Of a stretch of DNA of 64,000 nucleotides, positions 12,808-23,232 are shown in pieces (the first letter of the stretch is position 1; each line of letters starts with the position of its first letter). A program made the translations under genes and the position numbers. Source of the DNA: Heliocidaris tuberculata (taxonomy: Eukaryota > Echinodermata > Echinoidea > Camarodonta > Echinometridae); the NCBI GenBank assembly GCA_025618425.1, contig CM046851.1, positions 6,324,301 through 6,388,300 of the forward strand, given 5' to 3'. Below the pieces are notes generated by a model. It searched no databases, was not told where the DNA came from, and saw nothing but the letters and a program-made list of their open reading frames with translations.

Positions 12808-13360
12808 TCAGAAATTTGTCAAGTCAAATACTGAAATTCAGCTAAAATTCTCTTCAAGGAATGTAGCTTTAAATTTTCCTTTTAATTCTTTTTTTTTCAT
12901 ATATCTGATTACAGGTAAAAGTTTTATGATGTACCATGACTCTTCCCAATTCGTTTTACCAGGGAGATGGGAGTTTTACTGACTGCAAAGAAAAATTTTA
13001 TGTTTGGATTATGATCACTCAAAAGCTTCTCATGTCAAATACTGGAATTCAGCTGTAAATCAAATCAAAATGATTTGCATATATTTTTGCGTTTTCAGCA
13101 TTCAATTTTTCTTCTCGAAATTTCTTTTACACTTTAAAGAAAGGATAATTTTGACATTCCAACTCCGGAAATAGTCAGCGTTACACAAAATCGAAAGCAG
13201 GGTAATTTCAATTAATTTTCAGTGTCATGTTCTGATATTAGCGGCGGATGGATCCCGCGCAGTCACTGTCAAAAACCATGTATAACTTCTCATTATGTGT
13301 TTCTTAATCTTCATGAATTCAATACTTTTAGTTACCCTGGTCTCGAGGATTTTCCGGAAT

Positions 13361-13421
13361 AGTTTCTTCTTATCCATCCACGATATTACTGCAGTGATAT
13401 CGTCGATGATAAGAAGAAACT
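13361..13421. repeat. Strong hairpin / near-palindrome
   Basis: Outer arms AGTTTCTTCTTATC and GATAAGAAGAAACT are exact complements. The centre is a 24-bp near-palindrome around ACTGCAGT with a single mismatch. It lies just upstream of the endonuclease fragment. No function is assigned. Confidence 0.75.
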
Positions 13422-13464
13422 TCAAGTCACTACAATAGAACCCCTCAACCTCCATTTTCTTAAA

Positions 13465-13980
13465 AGAACCACCTCTTACAGCCTTCAGAAGAGACCGGAG
13501 CCTAAGAGATACCGTTGCGTTCTCATCTTAGTGACACCCAACAGAAAGAACGAGGATCTGCCCCCTGTATGAGACCTAAATGCAGGACTAGCAGTCACAT
13601 TACAAACACTCCACTCATCAGCTGTCACAAGGCAACCTACAGGGTCAATGGATCATTTTCTTTCACTACCGATAATCTGGTATATGCTATATCATGTACA
13701 GTCTGCAACAAATACTATATCGGAGAAATCAAACGTCCACTGGCCGATCATGTCACCGAACACCTCCGATCCATCTACCTCAAAACGCAAGGACTTCCCC
13801 AAAGCCCGTCATTTCAACCTCCCCGGACACATCACGGACAATTTCAGAGTCTGCGGTGTATTCAAGTGCAATAGAGGTGATGCTGACAGGAAGATACAAG
13901 AAGAGAAAATCATCTTCCAACTAAGGACATTACATCCGTCTGACTTAGATGTTACTTTCCGTTCATTTCAGACTTCCTAG
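13465..13980 (+). pseudogene. GIY-YIG endonuclease part of a Penelope-like element
   Basis: After TAFRRDRSLRDT there is a one-base frameshift, then RSHLSDTQQ. A cysteine-containing stretch (CMRPKCRTSSH) resembles the zinc-binding linker of Penelope-like proteins. Then comes LVYAISCTVCNKYYIGE, in which YAI and YYIGE form the GIY-YIG signature. The downstream EHLRSIYLK, LPGHITDNFRVCGVF and ADRKIQEEKIIFQLRTL blocks follow with at least one more frameshift, and a stop lies at about 13980. It is on the + strand, opposite to the RT fragment 0.7 kb away, so the two are probably separate 5'- and 3'-truncated copies. Confidence 0.8.
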
Positions 13981-13984
13981 AAAT

Positions 13985-14114
13985 TTTCCGTCTTTTTTCT
14001 TTTTACTTCCTCCTTTTCATTTTCTCTTCTCTCCTTGTCCTCTTTTATTTCATTTTATTTTTTTGCTTCTCATTACTTCTCTATTTTTTCTTTGCCTCTT
14101 TCACTCTTTTCTCA

Positions 14115-14145
<31 letters not shown>

Positions 14146-14370
14146 CTCTCCGTTTCTCTCTTTTGCACTCTCTCTACTCTTACTCCTCTTTACTCTTTCT
14201 CGCCTCTTTTTTCCTTTTTTCTCTCTTCCTCTTTTTTCTGTTTTTTTGTTCATTTCACGTGTTTTTCACGTCCCTTCTCTCTTGCTTTTTTTTTCTTTTT
14301 CTTTACCTTCCTTTGGTTTCTTTACGACGTTACGTCATCCTTTCTCTCTATTCTCTTTTAGCTTTCTCCA
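13985..14370 (+). repeat. Pyrimidine-rich tract after the endonuclease
   Basis: About 385 bp are almost wholly C and T on this strand, with internal (CT)n at 14113-14145. It sits between the endonuclease stop and the hammerhead-like motif and is probably the 3' untranslated part of the retroelement. The long open frames across it are compositional. Confidence 0.7.
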
Positions 14371-14446
14371 CTATGGTCGCGCCAGTATCCATGGAGCTTG
14401 GCGCTTGGCGCTCTTTTGTTGACAAGTAATAAATTTTCATCATTTC

Positions 14447-14482
14447 CTGATGAAGGTCTATGGCCGAAAATTTAAAAAATTC
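14447..14482 (+). ncRNA. Hammerhead-ribozyme-like motif (degenerate)
   Basis: CTGATGA (14447-14453) is followed by a spare A, a stem II GGTC/GGCC (14455-14458 with 14462-14465, loop TAT) and GAA at 14466-14468. A helix III then follows, AATTT/AAATT (14469-14473 with 14477-14481, loop AAA), ending in C at the expected cleavage position 14482. Helix I pairing is poor and the extra A breaks the consensus, so activity is doubtful. Penelope-like elements are known to carry hammerhead motifs in their terminal regions, which fits the position downstream of the endonuclease. Confidence 0.4.
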
Positions 14483-14737
14483 TGGCCCGTATTCTGAACT
14501 CCGGTTTAACTTAAACCGTGGTCTAAGTGTGGTTCAAACCCAGTCTAAACCTGCCCTTTCGACCGGAGATTTAGAAAATCACGTTCTGAACTCCGGTTTA
14601 ACTTAAACTCCAGTATAAGTATGATTTGACTTTGTATAGAAATTTAGACTTGACTTGCGTTCTAAGCCAGTTTTAATTAAACTCTGTTTTAACTTAGACT
14701 GGAGTTTAAGTTAAACCGGAGTTCAGAATACAAGCCT
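14483..14737. mobile_element. Foldback MITE with TGAACTCCGGTTTAAC repeats
   Basis: The left end GGCCCGTATTCTGAACTCCG is complemented by the right end CGGAGTTCAGAATACAAGCC. The subterminal phrase CTCCGGTTTAACTTAAAC occurs twice directly and once inverted. No coding capacity. The target duplication is unclear. Confidence 0.75.
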
Positions 14738-14772
14738 CTGAGTTTAATGGAATTTTTTATTTACTTGTTTAC

Positions 14773-14808
<36 letters not shown>
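14773..14808. repeat. (TA)n microsatellite
   Basis: About 17 TA units. Confidence 0.95.
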
Positions 14809-14813
<5 letters not shown>

Positions 14814-15408
14814 GGAATTAAAAAACTTGGAATAACGAACCTTCGGAAAAAACATGTACCCTTCTAAAATTCATGAAATAATGAATCTTTGGAGAAACGA
14901 ATGATTACCCCATCCCCTTCCCCCATGGAACTAGGCCTTTCATTGCATGACTGCTACGACATAAATTGAGATATTTCATGGCTACATTAAATCATAATTA
15001 CAAGTTAATTTATGACTGCCACGATTCATTACTGATATAGGTCCCTCTATAATGTAGATGCAATTGGGAACCTGTTAGCCATGTAGCCATCTCACAAGAG
15101 CTACGTTATTATGCACGAGATGAAATAGAAAGATCGTAAACTTTGACATTTTTTGTGAAATGGACAGACCTCTAAATCGATTGAACAGTTTAATAGCAGA
15201 GGTTTACAAATAAGTCGATTTTCTAAAAGATCAAGATAGGGCGAGGAATGAATATTAACCTGGTTTCTATTTTTGTGAAAGCTGTTTCCCTGCCTTCTAA
15301 TGACAAAGTTCATATTGGTGAGCTACCCATTAAGCTTAAAGTTGTGGATATACTCCCATCACGACCCGGGTATCAACATTAGGATGTCAACCAGTCATTG
15401 ACATAAAG

Positions 15409-15656
15409 CAGGGGAGGATCCAGGGGGTCACAGGGGTCAGGAACCTTTCCCCCTTCTTTTTTGCTTATCATAGATTTTTGTATAGTGGACCCCCCCCCCC
15501 TTTTTTTTTTCTGCTCGTCTGAGATTTTGGGGCGTTACTAAAGTCAACACCAAAATGAATTGTAATTACCTTTTCATTTTTTTTTTTTTTTTGCTTCTCA
15601 GAATTATGGGGAGTAATGGGACCCCCCCCCTCCACACAATCCTGGATCCGCCCCTG
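15409..15656. mobile_element. hAT-like MITE with poly(C)/poly(T) interior
   Basis: Ends are CAGGGGAGGATCCAGG and CCTGGATCCGCCCCTG. The interior has C runs, T runs and TTTTGCTTCTCAGAATTATG, a variant of the module seen at 42420-42780 and elsewhere. Flanking 8-mers (ACATAAAG and TAAGAGGG) do not match, so an intact target duplication is not shown. Confidence 0.6.
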
Positions 15657-15967
15657 TAAGAGGGGTGTTAGGTGTAATCTTAGGTTTTGTAATGAAGGGA
15701 AATGAGAATTCATATTACCAAACCAAATTTACTCTTGATGTTCACGACTAATGGTATTGATCTGCCAAGCCATTTGCCTATTTGCCTATTTGCAGGTCAG
15801 GCACTGGAACATGTGGTCTCATCCTGCAATGGGACTGCTCTTCATCATTACATCAATGCATTTAGTAGATCCCTTTCTCCTAATTTTCACTCAACTATTC
15901 TTGATAAGGCACAACAGTACTGTCCTATTTAATGTGTCACACCCATGGTCAAACTAGATATTATTAT

Positions 15968-16303
15968 GTATTATAAAACGGGTTCAAGAATGTAGCCATC
16001 CTGATTGGTCAAATAACACCACAAAAAAAGTACTAACGCACGGCGAGGGGACTAACGCACGGCCAATCCGGATCAAACACTAAGATTGTAAGAAAACACT
16101 AAGATTGTAGACCCGTTTTATAAAACTATCAATACATGGTTGTGAGTTCGTGCGTTAGTGCGATCCAGCAACACGCAGGTTTTATCTGTTTATTGTGGTG
16201 TCTAACGCACTCGGCTACGCCTCGTGCGTTAGTACACCACGATAAAAACCTTTGTGTTGCCAGATCGCACTAACGCACTCCCAAACATGTATTAATAGTA
16301 TAA
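15968..16303. mobile_element. Two abutting foldbacks rich in TAACGCAC
   Basis: The right part (16121-16303) is a long hairpin with outer arms AATACATGGTTGTGAG and CTCCCAAACATGTATT. Inner arms carry TGCGTTAGTGCGATC on one side and GATCGCACTAACGCAC on the other, and the core is CTAACGCAC...GTGCGTTAG. The left part (15968-16126) has weaker arms around TATAAAACGGGT. The octamer TAACGCAC or its complement appears at least six times. No coding capacity. Confidence 0.65.
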
Positions 16304-16377
16304 AGGTCAAGTGGACAAGTCGCCTTCTCTTAGCGTCCTCTTCTCAAAGTGTCTTTTCAGCCTTATTTTCCTTTATA

Positions 16378-16530
16378 TCTTCTTCTTTTTCTTCTTCTTC
16401 TTCTTCTTCTTCTTCTTCTTCTTCTTCGTCTTCTTTTTTCTTCTTCTTTCTTCTTCTTCTTCTTCTTCTTCTTCTTCTTCTTCTTCTTCTTCTTCTTCTT
16501 CTTCTTCTTCTTCTTCTTCTTCTTCTTCTT
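16378..16530. repeat. (TTC)n microsatellite
   Basis: About 150 bp of TTC repeats with few interruptions. Poly-Lys, poly-Ser and poly-Phe frames across it are artefacts. A pure purine/pyrimidine tract of this type can adopt triplex structure. Confidence 0.95.
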
Positions 16531-16979
16531 TTCTTTTAGCTCAAAGGAATATCCACCCAATATGTGGAAAATAAATAAAGTGACAAATAAATCAAATTAA
16601 TTTTTTCTCGTGTTGTCTTTCCTTCTTCTCTGGTCATTGAACCGCATTCAGGTTCATCTAACAACAACAAAAATGAGAGTACGTAAATAATTATGGTAAA
16701 ATAATCTGTGGCAATACATCACATTAAAGGTTTGGCATTTTCCCACCATAATTAATTTCATGGTTATTCCCTTTTTCAGTTTGAATTTTATTTTTCTCTC
16801 CCATATATGCGATTTTCTTCCCCCTCTTTATTATTTTGCTTCGCTTTCCATCATGTTTGTAATACTCGCAACCACTCATCCCTTAAGACAGGATCTGAGA
16901 AATACTTAGGCAGCACCCTTCATTAGGTGCAAGAACATCCTAGATGTATTTCTGTCATTTTTTAAAAATCAAATTCGAC

Positions 16980-17128
16980 TGAAAGTTTTTTCTTCTACTG
17001 TCTCTCTCTCCCCTCTCTCTCTCTCTCTCTCTCTCTCTCACCTCCTTTGTCTCGCAGTCCTTCACAAAACATAAAAGAGGGTCGACCCCCCCCCCCTTTG
17101 TTTTGCTTGTCATAAGTTTATCTGTATT

Positions 17129-17164
<36 letters not shown>

Positions 17165-17243
17165 CCTCGTTTTATTCTTTTTTGCCGATAACCCCCCTGT
17201 TTGGGTAGGGAATATTTACAAAATCCTGGATCCGCCCCTGTGC
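16980..17243. repeat. (CT)n, poly(C) and (AC)n cluster ending in a hAT-like terminus
   Basis: Contains (CT)n at 17001-17039, a C run near 17086-17097, TTTTGCTTGTCATAAG, and (AC)15 at 17131-17160. It finishes with TCCTGGATCCGCCCCTG at about 17225-17241, the right terminus of the hAT-like family. The left terminus was not found. Confidence 0.6.
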
Positions 17244-17404
17244 GCCCCCCCCCCCATACTAATCTTAAAATCAAACCCCTCACGATGAAGAGCTCACGCG
17301 TCAGTCCTTTCGAGTCACCTCTTCTTCTGAAGCATCCAAATCCGTCTCCATCCTTCTGCGTGAAGTGGGGAAGACTTGGTGAGGATGTGGAGTGCATCCC
17401 TAAT

Positions 17405-18490
17405 CGTATTATAGGTGATTAGATGCTCATCGGCTAAGAGCGTATCAGGTCACTCACCACTCCTGGTCGGGTTAAAGAGGCACGCCGGCTTAAAGCATCA
17501 ATGATAAACACGTTCATTAATGCAAAATGTTCATCGATAATGGGATATAAGATCAATTAGCACTCTTGGAAGGGGTAAAAACGCACTCCGGCTTAAAGCA
17601 TCCAAGGATAACATGTTTATCAATGCAGGATGCGTATTGTTAAACGCCTCTTAGACATGTTAAAGTGACACTCCCGCTTGAAAGCAATCAATGATAAACA
17701 TGTTTATCAATGTAACATGTTCATGTGTAAACGAATGCGTGCATATGGACATGGTAAAGTGGCACTAAAGCTTCAAGCACCTACTGTTCATCACCGCGGG
17801 ATGCTCACTGGTTTTTCTAGGTCCAGAAGGGCGTTAACTTTGTGGTAAAGGATGAAACTTAACGCCATTCTGGCCCTCAGCAGACGTTTCAACTGATTGA
17901 GATGCACTGCGGCTTACAGGCGGTGTCCAAGAGTAATCACGTTCATTGAAGCATTGTGCTAATCGGCTAAGAAATATCCGGTCACTTACCTGACTCTGAT
18001 CACGGCTTGAAGTTATTTCAAAGAACAACATGCTCATGAAGGCTTGCGGGCATGATGCGAATAGGCAAAGATTGGAGTAGCCAGTCAGGTGGCCCTGCGT
18101 ATTTTAAAGAATTAAACACTACTGCTTAACCTTGCAGGAATCAAGAACACACATTGTTATGAACGCATGGTAGCTTTTTGTGCAAGAGTATATGGCCATT
18201 CCACTGACCACAGCTAAAGAAGATTCCGAGTATATAATGTACGTGTCTATCAGGGTAAGGAATTCAGCTAATGAGAATTCGTTCACTTATTCCTGGCTCC
18301 TTGAAAAGTTAAAGAAACGCTACGACTTAATAATAGCCTAGGCCTTCAACGATAGTTTGGCTGCTTTACTATAATTCAGCAAAGGAGAATCTGGTTAGTA
18401 ACGTGACCCCTGGAAGATTTCAAAGATAATATTCATGAAGGTACGATGCCCATTGGTAAGGGAGTATCCGGTCACTAACCTCACTGCTGG
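17405..18490. repeat. Old degenerate tandem array, ~85-130 bp units
   Basis: At least six diverged copies share, in order, ATGCTCATCGGCTAAGAG, a variable part, TTAAAGNGGCACTCCGGC, TTAAAGCAT, and GATAAACATGTTCATCAATG. They begin near 17421, 17529, 17631, 17714, 17802 and 17945. The phrase TATCCGGTCACT recurs at about 17967 and 18465. One unit carries a hairpin with arms near 17823-17838 and 17861-17876 (GGCGTTAA/TTAACGCC). No coding frame runs through it. Confidence 0.5.
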
Positions 18491-19800
18491 ACGAAGCGAC
18501 TTGGTGACGAAGTATCTGTTGTTGTTATTATGTCGGATGTTTGCCGTACGATTCGGTCAGTCGCTTGAATTTTTAAACCATCCACGAAGGCATTTTGGTT
18601 CCCCTCAAGATTAATCTGGCATTATAGCGTCCTTTCAACGCTTTAGTAATAATTTCTCAAAGGTTAAAACAACTTTCAATATCCCTTACATTTTTTTTCT
18701 TCGCAGTTTTCCCAGTAATTCTTTACTCGCGACTTCAAATTGCAAAGTACAGTACCATGAGTACGCACCCTTAATGCAAAAAAGAAGGGAATGGAGGAGG
18801 GAAGAAAGAAAAAAGAAAGTGAGAATGAAAACGGAATGGGACAAAAGAAGAAACTTGAAAAACAAGAAAGGAAGGAAGCAATGAAAAATTATTTGTATAG
18901 AAGATGATAGATAGAACTCAATTCTAGAATCGTGCTATATTTCAATTTTGTGGAGGGTAATGTTGTAGGCAAGCATTCCCCTTTTTTTATTATTGTTTGC
19001 AATTGTCATTAACCTTTCAGTAGTGATGATAACTCTGCCCTTAACAGCGAGAAGGATTGTTTTGTTCAAATCGAATTGTTTATTCAGTACTCTCGTGGTA
19101 ACATGTGAAGAATAATCAATGACAAATTGATCAACTAAAAACACTAGAACTGTACACTTTCGAGATCTCTGAAGGCAAAATACACACAAACGGGCAATCC
19201 AGATGACTTTCTACCAGAAATCGATTGACCCGAAAAATCTAATACGGAGCGGGGTGCGAGTGTTTGTTATTAAAGTATGACATTAAACCATCTCACGTAT
19301 TTGTGATCTTATTATTTCATTTTGGAGCAGAAAATACAAAGTGCGGATGAAATTCCCCAGAATACTGTTTATGGCATGACCTATACGAGGTTATGAATGA
19401 TAACTATGCCATAGAAGTCTTCTGCGACGTGTTTGGTTATTTTGAAGCCAAAGCTTGTATTAATATCAACAATATGATAAGAGAATAATATCGAACTCAA
19501 TAGGGTCTAATGGAGAGTTGCATATTAAGGTAAACCATTAACAAAGTTATTATTGTGGTCACATGAAGCGGCTGGGGACTATTACATTACAAATGCGTTA
19601 CGTGCTTTAATGTACCTTGGAGTTTTTATTGTGTTATGGGTTGGCTATTTCAGTCCATTCTTTGATCATATCTCATTCACCTCTTTTTATGTTGCTATTT
19701 AGGGGACAGATCAACTTGAAAACTAATTTGTATCGAGAACTGCTCAGCTGTTAGTGGTAGAAGGGACGGGGATACGAAGGAAGAAACATATTTCCAAGGT
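18491..19800. other. Non-coding stretch
   Basis: Contains a purine-rich segment at 18779-18880 but no recognisable gene or element. The short minus-strand open frame at 18935-19189 shows no known motif. Confidence 0.45.
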
Positions 19801-20368
19801 TTAAAGGAGAATGAAACCCTCGGCAAAAATCAATTTTAATGGAAAGAGAGGATAGAGAGAAACAATTTTTTAAACAGTTCCATCAAATTCGGTTACGAAA
19901 TGAGAAAGTTATGAAAGTTTGAAAAGTTTCAATTAATACTTTCTATAGCGATCCTCAAATTGGCAATGTTGCTTCAAAGTGACAGATTTAGTATAGTACA
20001 ACTCTCCATATGTTTGTACACAAATTTTCATATTTTCCCCATTATCTCTCAAGATGCAGCTTGTCTCCTTCTTAGCTCAAGATATAATTATCATCAGATC
20101 ATGGGAAAATGTATTTGACACAACATATGCTGAGTTCACAAAAAAACAAACAGCATCTTTAGAGATAATGGAGAAAATATGATATTTTGTGTACAAAACA
20201 TATTGAGAATTGTACTACTAAACCTGCCATTTTGAAGCAGTATTGCCAATTTGAGGATCGCCATAGAAAGTAAATTGAGACTTTTCAAACTTTCATAACT
20301 TTTTCATTTCGTAACCGATTTTGATGGAACTTTTTTTTTTTAATTGATTCTCTCTATCATTACTATAC
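19801..20368. mobile_element. TTAA MITE, family 1 variant, right end lost
   Basis: Begins TTAAAGGAGAATGAAACCCT, as in the 9438-10040 copy. Internal arms (ATCCTCAAATTGGCAATGTT near 19953 and AATTTGAGGATCGCC near 20250) form a large foldback. The right half carries CATAACTTTTTCATTTCG. The element stops at a T run near 20340-20368 and the terminal TTAA is missing. Confidence 0.7.
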
Positions 20369-20369
20369 A

Positions 20370-20690
20370 AATCAGGGACGAATCCAGAATTTGTTTAAAG
20401 GGGGATTCAGTTCCCTTAAAAAATTCCAATAAGCACAATCAAAAATAAATAAAAATGATCAGATTTTAGGAATGTTGATTTACATCCAAAAGCCTCTGAC
20501 AAGCAAAAAAGGGTCCTGGGGAGCGTTTCATCAAGCGTTTTGTCAGTGATTTTTACCGACAACTGTTATAAGCTACTGAAATCCTTGCATCTGATTGGCT
20601 GAGAGCAAATTTGTCAGTAAAAATCACTGACAAAACGCTTGATGAAACGCTCCCCTGGTCTCCGTGACTCACCCCCCCCCCCCTCTCCCC
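20370..20690. mobile_element. hAT-like remnant hosting a small nested MITE
   Basis: Starts AGGGACGAATCCAGAATTTG, a variant of the GGGGCGGATCCAGG terminus, and includes CTCTGACAAGCAAAAAAG (complement of the TTTTTTGCTTGTCAGA module). It then resumes after the nested element with a C run. The right terminus is not recognisable. Confidence 0.45.
20518..20655. mobile_element. Short foldback MITE (GGGGAGCGTTTCATCAAG ends)
   Basis: A 138-bp element whose two ends are almost perfect complements for about 45 bp each (GGGGAGCGTTTCATCAAGCG on the left), separated by about 50 bp. No coding capacity. Confidence 0.85.
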
Positions 20691-21950
20691 CTATATATTC
20701 AAGGACCAAATTTAGTTTATAACGATGGAATTTTAACTTTCCATGGGACTCCGATCGAAGTAAGAGACATCTGTACATACACGCTTGTCTGTCTGAGGTA
20801 GATCATCAAGCTGTTGCTTGAATATCAGTAGTGTCCTTTCTGTAACATTATTGGCTGTGTTCAAGAATTTTGGCCAGATTTGCACTTTTGACTAGCCTAC
20901 GTGTAATTTTGTGACAAAGAGCACTGAACTCGTGGGTAGTCCATCGTGGTACATTACAGGATATAGCGCAGAAGCGGGTTGCATGGGGCTAAAATTCGGA
21001 TTTGGACTTTTATGTATTACGGCCTTAGATTGCAGTGTGCCTCAGCGTGAAGTAAAAAGCCTTAAATCTTTGAAAAAATATCTGGAAGGGCACGTCCCCA
21101 AAACCCATTTTAATGGCGTTAAATGCGAGGCCCCTTTTAGAAGAAAAGGAATGTTTCGAACCCCCCCCCCCCCCTCCTCCTCCCCCCCCCCCCCCCGCCC
21201 CCGACGGTTATTCAATTTCTGGACATGCCTCTTCGAAGGCATACAGGTTAGACCTTAGATCGAATTAGCCTATTCCTCCCACACAAATACTTTCGAAAAT
21301 GGTATTTTGATCAGTGGAGTATTACCATTTTGAATTGATGAATAATTTGATGAATTATTGATTCTGCATCTAGTCTAGAAACTTCACTGCAGGCACCCGT
21401 TTATTTACTACATCAGAAAAAAAACCATTAACTTAAGGAAGAAGTCCATCCTAGTACAAAGTTTGTTTTGATAAAAGAAAAAAATTGGAGGGACAGCAGA
21501 TCATTGCAAATTGAGGAGAATCAGCTTTAAGAATACGAAAATTATGAGTTTTAATATTTTTCATCGATAAAACGCACATTTAGTGAGTCTGTGATTTCAT
21601 GAATTCCAATTTTATTTGCTGCTGATGAAGGGATTGATCTATCTAATCGAGGGGTGTGTAACAACATGTGTCTAATAGCGTTTATGAAGGGTACAGGTAT
21701 AATGACATACTTCCTTTGGAGAAAAAATAAATTATGAAATTGTTAGTACGAAGAATAGGGCGAGTCCTTGCAATGTGTCCCGTACGACATATGTCATTTT
21801 TTCCACATATTTAATTTAAAAATGAAGAATTTCTCTATTAGACATTGAATAATGGTGTTTTCTGGTATCACCACCTATAGCCATGCATGGTCATATCAAG
21901 ACATGTTTCATTTATGGATGAAACATATAGATAAATGCACAGAATCGCCC
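20691..21950. other. Non-coding stretch with poly(C)
   Basis: Contains a double C run at 21161-21196. The open frame at 20911-21258 runs into that tract and shows no known domain. Nothing else recognised. Confidence 0.45.
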
Positions 21951-21959
21951 AATAAATGG

Positions 21960-22160
21960 GGGGGTATTAAATCACAGAGTTGCCAATTAAATTCTTGATA
22001 AATCGAAAGTCAAAATCTCCATAACTTTCTCACCCATTATAGGATTTTCTTCAAACGTTCACTGATCTCTTTTTCTCATGTTATGGTTGAATCTAAGCCA
22101 TCTTGATGCCGAAGCGGAATCTACCTTGTAATGCCTCGGTAGGCGTAATGGGGAACAAGA
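21960..22160. mobile_element. Relic of a TTAA-type MITE, right half
   Basis: CATAACTTTCTCACCC, a CTTCAAACGTTCACTG phrase and CTCTTTTTCTCATG follow the same order as the right halves of the 29270 and 41379 MITEs (CATAACTTTC, CTTTCAAACTTTCACC, TTTTTCTCATT). Ends are not definable. Confidence 0.4.
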
Positions 22161-22417
22161 TTAAATTAGGTATTTCGATTTGCAAGTTTAACGTGATAAA
22201 GTTTAAAGAAGTGCAATAGACCAAGGCCTATATTCAACAAAGGAAGTACATCAAGGTTGGCTGAGAGTGTGGGCCTACACCATTATTTTTTAAAGATCAT
22301 TTTTAGGGGATAAACCAAGTTCATAGGAGGTCTACGAGACCGAAGTTCTCGGTCTCATGAAACTGTTTACTTGAACCGAATTCGTCTGTCTAATGTTCCT
22401 TTGAGAGTCTATTACAT

Positions 22418-22700
22418 TGTGAAAGAAACTGGAAGCAATAATTTGGGAAATAAGGTTGATTATGTAGTACATAAGTATTGGTGTTTACAGTGAGGGTCAT
22501 CAAAATGCTGAAAGTTACGTGCACTGCACCCAGAAATGTGTAAATTTTTCAGCTATTTACCATCATATCTCGATATTTTAAATACGAGGTCATTGAAAAG
22601 AAATCCTATTTTATAGGAAATTTCTTCTATGATATTCTTCCAAACTGACATAAAAAGAATGAGAATGCTCATAAATTATTTTTTTACCTTTACAAGAAAA
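22418..22700 (+). mobile_element. Dispersed repeat copy A (CAAACTGACATAAAA family)
   Basis: Shares with 23855-24217 the order GTGAAAGAAA, ACATAAGTATT, GCACTGCACCCAGAAATG, TTCTATGATATTCTTCC, and CAAACTGACATAAAA. The ends are eroded in this copy. Confidence 0.65.
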
Positions 22701-22807
22701 AAAAACCCTTCTCAGTAATCTCGTAAATATTACACCAACGAGAAAGACAATAGCAGATCGTTTTTAATGGTAATGCACAGTGCTTGTTAAATTCATCTGT
22801 CCTATGG

Positions 22808-23232
22808 CAGTCAGACCCAACTCCGGAAAACCGAGCATAGGTATATACTCCGAAAACGGCGTATGGAGCAAGATGAATATAGAGCCCTCATCGTTCAGTG
22901 CGAGACAGTGTGTACAAAAGACATGGGAAAATCTTGCAATGTCGACCTGCTATTGATAATATATTTTTCAAAAATAATGCTGCGGATATATTTATTTCAA
23001 ACGTTTGTCATTTGAAAGTCATTTCATCTGACGAATCATTCAAGGATTTTGAAGATAATTGGCACGCAGCATTATTTTAAAAAAATTATATATCGTTGGT
23101 TGGTTGACTTTGCAAGATTTTCTCCTTGCCTTCTGTACACACTGCCTCGCACTGAACGATGAGGGCTCTATATTCATACGCCGTTTTCGGAGTATATACC
23201 TGTGCTCGGTTTTCCGGAGTTGGGTCTGACTG
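22808..23232. mobile_element. 425-bp TIR element with TATGG duplication
   Basis: Long terminal inverted repeats of roughly 120-130 bp begin CAGTCAGACCCAACTCCGGA. The copies differ mainly by a few bases and a 7-bp insertion (GAGCAAG) in the left arm. TATGG flanks both sides (22803-22807 and 23233-23237), giving a clean 5-bp target duplication. There is no transposase, and the open frames inside are the arms read in two directions. Superfamily not assigned. Confidence 0.85.

Larger units (their letters stand above)
11003..13055. repeat. Duplicated host segment split by a Penelope-like insertion
   Basis: A segment with CCTTTTAATTCTTTTTTTT, then TGATGTACCACGACTCTTCC, then CTGACTGCA occurs at 11003-11107 and again at 12876-13000. 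A following piece with AATGATCACTCA and AATACTGAAATTCAGCT occurs at 12796-12842 and again at 13008-13050. The arrangement fits a two-copy tandem repeat whose first copy was interrupted at about 11108-12797 by the retroelement. Confidence 0.55.

Noticed and set aside
13949..14429. Several 88-157 codon plus-strand frames
   Set aside because: They span an almost pure pyrimidine tract and consist of Leu/Ser/Phe. Composition alone explains them.
15702..15957. Two overlapping frames after TTTGCCTATTTGCAG, one hydrophobic
   Set aside because: The upstream phrase resembles an acceptor. However, neither frame shows a known domain or a partner exon, and both are short.
16252..16600. Poly-Ser, poly-Phe, poly-Leu and poly-Lys frames
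   Set aside because: Products of the (TTC)n microsatellite in different frames.
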